Shown here: piece by piece, positions 1-6,961 of the stretch
How positions within the stretch are numbered: position 1 is the first letter of the stretch
Layout of the letters: the number at the start of each line of letters is the position of its first letter
From: Burkholderiales bacterium
GTDB lineage: Bacteria; Pseudomonadota; Gammaproteobacteria; Burkholderiales; SG8-39
Length of the DNA: 6,961 nt
Assembly: GCA_029266935.1 (NCBI GenBank)
Contig: JAQSVY010000068.1
Location: forward strand, 1-6,961
Direction of reading: 5' to 3'
Notes under the pieces: generated by a model
The model's input: the letters and a program-made list of their open reading frames with translations, nothing else
Databases searched by the model: none
Told to the model about the DNA's origin: nothing
Made by a program: the position numbers and the translations under genes

Positions 1-252
1 ATCCCGCTCTACGGCTCGCTCTGGTCGATGGCGGTGTGCTCCGACAAGCTCGATCCGAAGGCCTTCACCGCCGACGAGATCGACCGGCGCATCGAGGCGA
101 GGAAGCTGCAGGAGCTGCGCTACTACAACGGCGAGACCCACGAGGGCGTCTTCGCCCTGCCCAACTTCGTGCGCGACCTGGTCACCCCGGCGCGCCTGAA
201 GCAGCCGGCGCGCGGGCGTCGGCTGGGCGTAGTGCGGGCTGCGGCCAAGTAA
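1..252 (+). CDS. speE: Spermidine synthase (polyamine aminopropyltransferase), C-terminal 83 residues, 5' end outside window
   Basis: The frame is open from base 1 and ends at TAA 250-252. The enzyme transfers an aminopropyl group from decarboxylated S-adenosylmethionine to putrescine to make spermidine in the cytosol. What is visible is the usual C-terminal part of the family: a strand reading IPLYGSLWSMAVCSDKLDP, an Asp/Glu-rich helix, then LRYYNGETHEGVFALPNF, which matches the conserved 'YYN...H...FALP' segment of bacterial spermidine synthases, followed by a short basic tail. The Rossmann fold and the aspartates that bind the substrate lie upstream and cannot be checked. The gene converges on the aminotransferase and is separated from it by a hairpin terminator, so it is probably a housekeeping neighbour and not part of the sugar-acid cluster. 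The family assignment is from remembered sequence similarity. An internal ATG at 28 is not a real start because homology continues upstream of it. Confidence 0.88.
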   Translation: MPLYGSLWSMAVCSDKLDPKAFTADEIDRRIEARKLQELRYYNGETHEGVFALPNFVRDLVTPARLKQPARGRRLGVVRAAAK

Positions 253-271
253 CGATCAGCAAGCGACCAGA

Positions 272-298
272 AAGGGGGCTTCGGCCCCCTTCTTATTT
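272..298. terminator. Rho-independent terminator, probably bidirectional, between convergent genes
   Basis: An 8-bp stem (272-279 paired with 284-291, five G-C pairs plus C-G and two A-T pairs) encloses a TTCG tetraloop, a particularly stable loop. On the + strand it is followed by CTTATTT, a weak T-tract, and it sits 19 bases after the spermidine synthase stop. On the - strand the same hairpin lies directly after the aminotransferase stop (TGA at 300-298), with TTT just beyond the stem. It can therefore end both convergent transcripts. Confidence 0.8.
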
Positions 299-1609
299 CA
301 GCCGGTGCTGGCGAGCGCCTCGCGGATAACGCCGAACATGCGGTCGATCTGTGGCTTTTCCACGATCAGCGGCGGCGACAGCGCGATGGTGTCGGCGGTG
401 ACGCGGATCAGAACGCCGCTCTCGAACGCCTTGACGAAGGTCTCGTAGGCGCGCGCCGCCGGCGCCCCGGAGCGCGGTTCAAGCTCGATCGCCGCCATCA
501 ACCCGAAGTTGCGCACATCGATGACGTGCCGCGCCCCCTTTAGGGCGTGTGCGGCGGCTTCCCAGTGGCCTTCCAGACCTGCCGCTCTTTCCAGGAGGCC
601 TTCCTCCTCGCAGGTGTCGAGCATGGCGATCCCGGCAGCGCAGGCCACCGGGTGGCCCGAGTAGGTGTAGCCGTGAAAGAGCTCGATGCCCGCCGGGCCC
701 TGCATGAAGGCTTCGTGGATTGCATCTTTCACGAACACCGCTCCCATCGGCACCGTCCCGTTCGTGAGCGCCTTGGCGGTGGTGAACAGATCGGGCATGA
801 CGCCCAGGCGCTCGGCACCGAAAGGCTTGCCCAGCCGGCCGAAGCCAGTGATCACTTCGTCGAAGATGAGCAGGATGCCGTGGCGAGTGCAGATCTCGCG
901 CAGGCGCTCGAGATAGCCACGGGGCGGCACCAGTACGCCCGCGGAGCCGGCGACCGGCTCGACGATCACCGCGGCGACGGTCGAGGGATCGTGGAAGGTA
1001 CAGAGGCGCTCAAGGTCATCGGCGAACTCGGTGCCGCCATGCAACGGTTGACCTTTTGAAAACGAATTTTTTGAAAGATCATGGGTATGCCGGATGTGAT
1101 ACACGCCGGCGATGCCGGGGCCGAATACCTTGCGGTTGGCGGGAATGCCGCCGACCGCCATGCCGCCGAAGTTGACGCCGTGGTAGCCGCGCTCGCGCCC
1201 GATCAGCCGGTAGCGCTGGCCCTCGCCGCGCGCGCGGTGGTAGGCGAGGGCGATCTTGAGGGCGGTGTCGGCCGACTCGGAGCCGGAGTTGGTGAAAAAG
1301 ACGTGCTTGAAGCCCGGCGGCGCCACCGCGGCGAGCCGCTCGGCAAACTCGAAGGCGATCGGATGGCCCATCTGGAACGTCGGCGCGAAGTCCATCTCGC
1401 CGACCTGGCGGCGCACCGCCTCGACGATCCTCGGGCGGCAATGCCCCGCGTTCACGCACCACAGCCCTGCGGTCCCGTCGAGCACCTGGCGGCCTTCGGG
1501 CGTCCAGTAGTACATGCCCTCGGCACGCGCGAGCAGCCGCGGCGCCGAGCGGAACTGCCGGTTCGCCGTGAACGGCATCCAAAAAGCCGACATCTCTACA
1601 TCTGCGCGC

Positions 1610-1617
<8 letters not shown>
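298..1617 (-). CDS. Class III PLP-dependent aminotransferase, beta-alanine (omega-amino acid):pyruvate type
   Basis: 439 residues, the usual length for omega-amino acid:pyruvate transaminases. These move an amino group from a terminal amine (for example beta-alanine) to pyruvate, giving an aldehyde or semialdehyde plus L-alanine. Visible motifs: the family N-terminus FWMPFTANRQF (12-22), the SGSES phosphate-binding turn (111-115), GYHG with the PLP-stacking Tyr145, IFDEVITGFGR with Asp253 contacting the pyridine nitrogen, Lys282 in TTAKALTNG as the Schiff-base lysine, HGYTYSGHP (315-323), and Arg405 in LIRVT near the carboxylate site. The start at 1617 has AGAGGA nine bases upstream and overlaps the end of the hydrolase gene by 8 bp, so it is co-translated with it. 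Met9 is an alternative start. Residues about 180-190 (DLSKNSFSKGQ) are encoded by an unusually AT-rich stretch. The natural amine substrate cannot be read from sequence; other omega-transaminase substrates are possible. Confidence 0.9.
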
Positions 1618-5631
<4,014 letters not shown>

Positions 5632-5637
5632 AGAGGC
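5632..5637 (+). promoter_or_regulatory. Ribosome-binding site for the UxaA-family dehydratase
   Basis: AGAGGC directly follows the IlvD stop (5629-5631) and lies four bases before ATG 5642. The short 10-bp gap with a usable ribosome site and no terminator supports co-transcription and fixes the downstream start. Confidence 0.5.
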
Positions 5638-5641
5638 AACC

Positions 5642-6961
5642 ATGCTGCAAGCCGCTGCCGATCAGACCATCTGCCTGCATCCCGACGACGACGTCGTCAT
5701 CGCGCGCGCCGACATGAAGGGCATTCCCGCCGGCCACAAGATTGCGGCGCGCGACATCGCGCAGGGCGCCCCCGTGCGCCGCTACAGCCAGATCATCGGC
5801 TTCGCAAGCCAGGCGATCCGCGCCGGCGAGCACGTGCACGTGCATAACCTGGCGATGGCCGATTTCGAGCGGGATTACGCTTTTTGCACTGCTGTAACCG
5901 AAACTCGTTATGAGAAGCAGCCGGCCACGTTTCAGGGCATCGTGCGCAAGGACGGGCGTATCGCTACGCGCAACTATATCGGCATCCTGACGAGCGTGAA
6001 TTGCTCCGCCACGGTGGCGAGGATGATCGCCGATCATTTCAAGAATCGCCTGGATGAATTTCCGAATGTGGACGGCGTGGTGGCGCTGACGCACAAGACC
6101 GGCTGCGGCATGGCGGGCGAAGGCGAAGGCATGGAGCTGCTGCGCCGGACGATGACCGGCTACGCAAGACACCCGAACTTCTTCGCGGTGCTCGGCATCG
6201 GCCTCGGGTGCGAGGCGAACCAGCTCAATTTCTGGCTCAACGCCGCGAAGCTCAAAGTCTCAGACAAGCTGCAAGCTTTCACCATCCAGGAGAAGGGCGG
6301 CACCACGAAGTCGGTGCGCGACGGCATTGCGCGCGTTAAGGAGCTGCTGCCCGAGGCGAACCGCGTGCAGCGCCAGCCGGTGCCAGCGAGCCATCTTGTG
6401 CTCGGCCTGGAGTGCGGCGGGTCGGACGGGTATTCCGGCATCAGCGCCAACCCTGCGCTGGGCGCCGCGGCGGATCTTCTGGTCAGGCATGGTGGCACCG
6501 CCATCCTCTCCGAGACGCCAGAGATTTATGGTGCAGAGCATTTGCTCACCAGGCGAGCCGTGAGCCGTGAGGTTGGCGAAAAGCTCCTGGCGCGGATCCG
6601 CTGGTGGGAGGACTACACCGGGCGAAACCGCATGGAGATGAATAACAACCCGTCGCCCGGCAACAAGGCGGGCGGCCTCACCACGATCCTCGAGAAGTCG
6701 CTCGGCGCCGCGGCCAAGGGCGGGACCACCAATCTGGTCGAGGTCTACGAGTTCGCCGAGGCGGTGAGCGCCAAGGGCCTCGTCTTCATGGACACCCCGG
6801 GCTACGACCCGGTCTCGGTCACCGGCCACGTGGCCGGCGGCGCCAACGTCATCTGCTTCACTACCGGGCGCGGCTCGGTGTACGGCTGCAAGCCGGCGCC
6901 TTCGCTCAAGCTCGCGACGAACAGCCGCCTCTACCAGCACATGGAAGAGGACATGGACATC
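5642..6961 (+). CDS. UxaA-family dehydratase (D-altronate/galactarate dehydratase-like), 3' end outside window
   Basis: 440 codons are open to the last base; family members are roughly 500 residues, so perhaps 60-70 are missing. The family dehydrates aldonates or aldarates at C2-C3 with an essential divalent metal and is unrelated in fold to IlvD. An N-terminal SAF-type domain (about 8-72) shows GHKIAARDIAQG and the His-rich AGEHVHVHN (61-69). A linker leads to the main domain, which has FQGIVRKDGRIATRNYIGI (97-115), HKTGCGM (151-157), GLGCEANQ (187-194), GLECGGSDGYSGISANPALG (255-274), ETPEIYGAE (291-299), NNNPSPGNKAGG (334-345), and TTGRGSVYG (407-415), all matching E. coli UxaA. Only 10 bp separate it from the IlvD-like gene. 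Altronate is one option, but members acting on D-arabinonate or other acids are known, and the neighbours favour a non-phosphorylative route. Codons at residues 78-92 are AT-richer than the rest. Confidence 0.9.
   Translation, partial: MLQAAADQTICLHPDDDVVIARADMKGIPAGHKIAARDIAQGAPVRRYSQIIGFASQAIRAGEHVHVHNLAMADFERDYAFCTAVTETRYEKQPATFQGIVRKDGRIATRNYIGILTSVNCSATVARMIADHFKNRLDEFPNVDGVVALTHKTGCGMAGEGEGMELLRRTMTGYARHPNFFAVLGIGLGCEANQLNFWLNAAKLKVSDKLQAFTIQEKGGTTKSVRDGIARVKELLPEANRVQRQPVPASHLVLGLECGGSDGYSGISANPALGAAADLLVRHGGTAILSETPEIYGAEHLLTRRAVSREVGEKLLARIRWWEDYTGRNRMEMNNNPSPGNKAGGLTTILEKSLGAAAKGGTTNLVEVYEFAEAVSAKGLVFMDTPGYDPVSVTGHVAGGANVICFTTGRGSVYGCKPAPSLKLATNSRLYQHMEEDMDI

Noticed and set aside
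1049..1090. Possible internal promoter (TTGACC followed by AT-rich sequence) on the plus strand inside the aminotransferase gene
   Set aside because: No -10 box is found at a suitable distance from TTGACC, and no plus-strand gene follows.

Overview
The window is dense, GC-rich bacterial chromosome with long codon-biased ORFs and almost no intergenic space. The spermidine synthase tail, the beta-alanine:pyruvate-type aminotransferase and the sugar-acid enzymes all read like betaproteobacterial (Burkholderiales-like) proteins. That assignment rests on remembered family similarity; genus and species cannot be determined. No mobile element, CRISPR array, tRNA or rRNA was seen.

Layout: (1) 1-252 (+) is the C-terminal end of spermidine synthase. 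(2) 253-297 is a short gap with a GC-rich hairpin that can end transcription from both sides. (3) 298-3189 (-) is a tightly overlapping three-gene operon, transcribed right to left: an SDR dehydrogenase resembling 2-keto-3-deoxy-L-fuconate 4-dehydrogenase, an FAH-family diketo-acid hydrolase, and a class III aminotransferase. (4) 3190-3217 is a 28-bp divergent promoter region. It lies inside a near-palindrome that includes both start codons. (5) 3218-6961 (+) is a second operon: a short SDR, an IlvD/Edd sugar-acid dehydratase, and a UxaA-family (altronate/galactarate-type) dehydratase that runs off the window.

The divergent operons together look like a non-phosphorylative sugar-acid pathway. 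In the inferred scheme, a sugar or aldonate is oxidised and dehydrated (second SDR, IlvD and/or UxaA dehydratase) to a 2-keto-3-deoxy acid. The first SDR oxidises this at C4 to a 2,4-diketo-3-deoxy acid, and the FAH hydrolase cleaves it to pyruvate plus L-lactate (from a 6-deoxyhexose) or glycolate (from a pentose). The real substrate is not determinable here. The aminotransferase, whose family typically uses pyruvate as amino acceptor, is the least expected member.

Points most worth a second look are the palindromic, apparently leaderless divergent start region; the pairing of two dehydratases of unrelated folds; the aminotransferase locked into the operon by overlap; and a recurring pattern of short, strongly AT-rich, rare-codon patches inside otherwise GC-rich genes.
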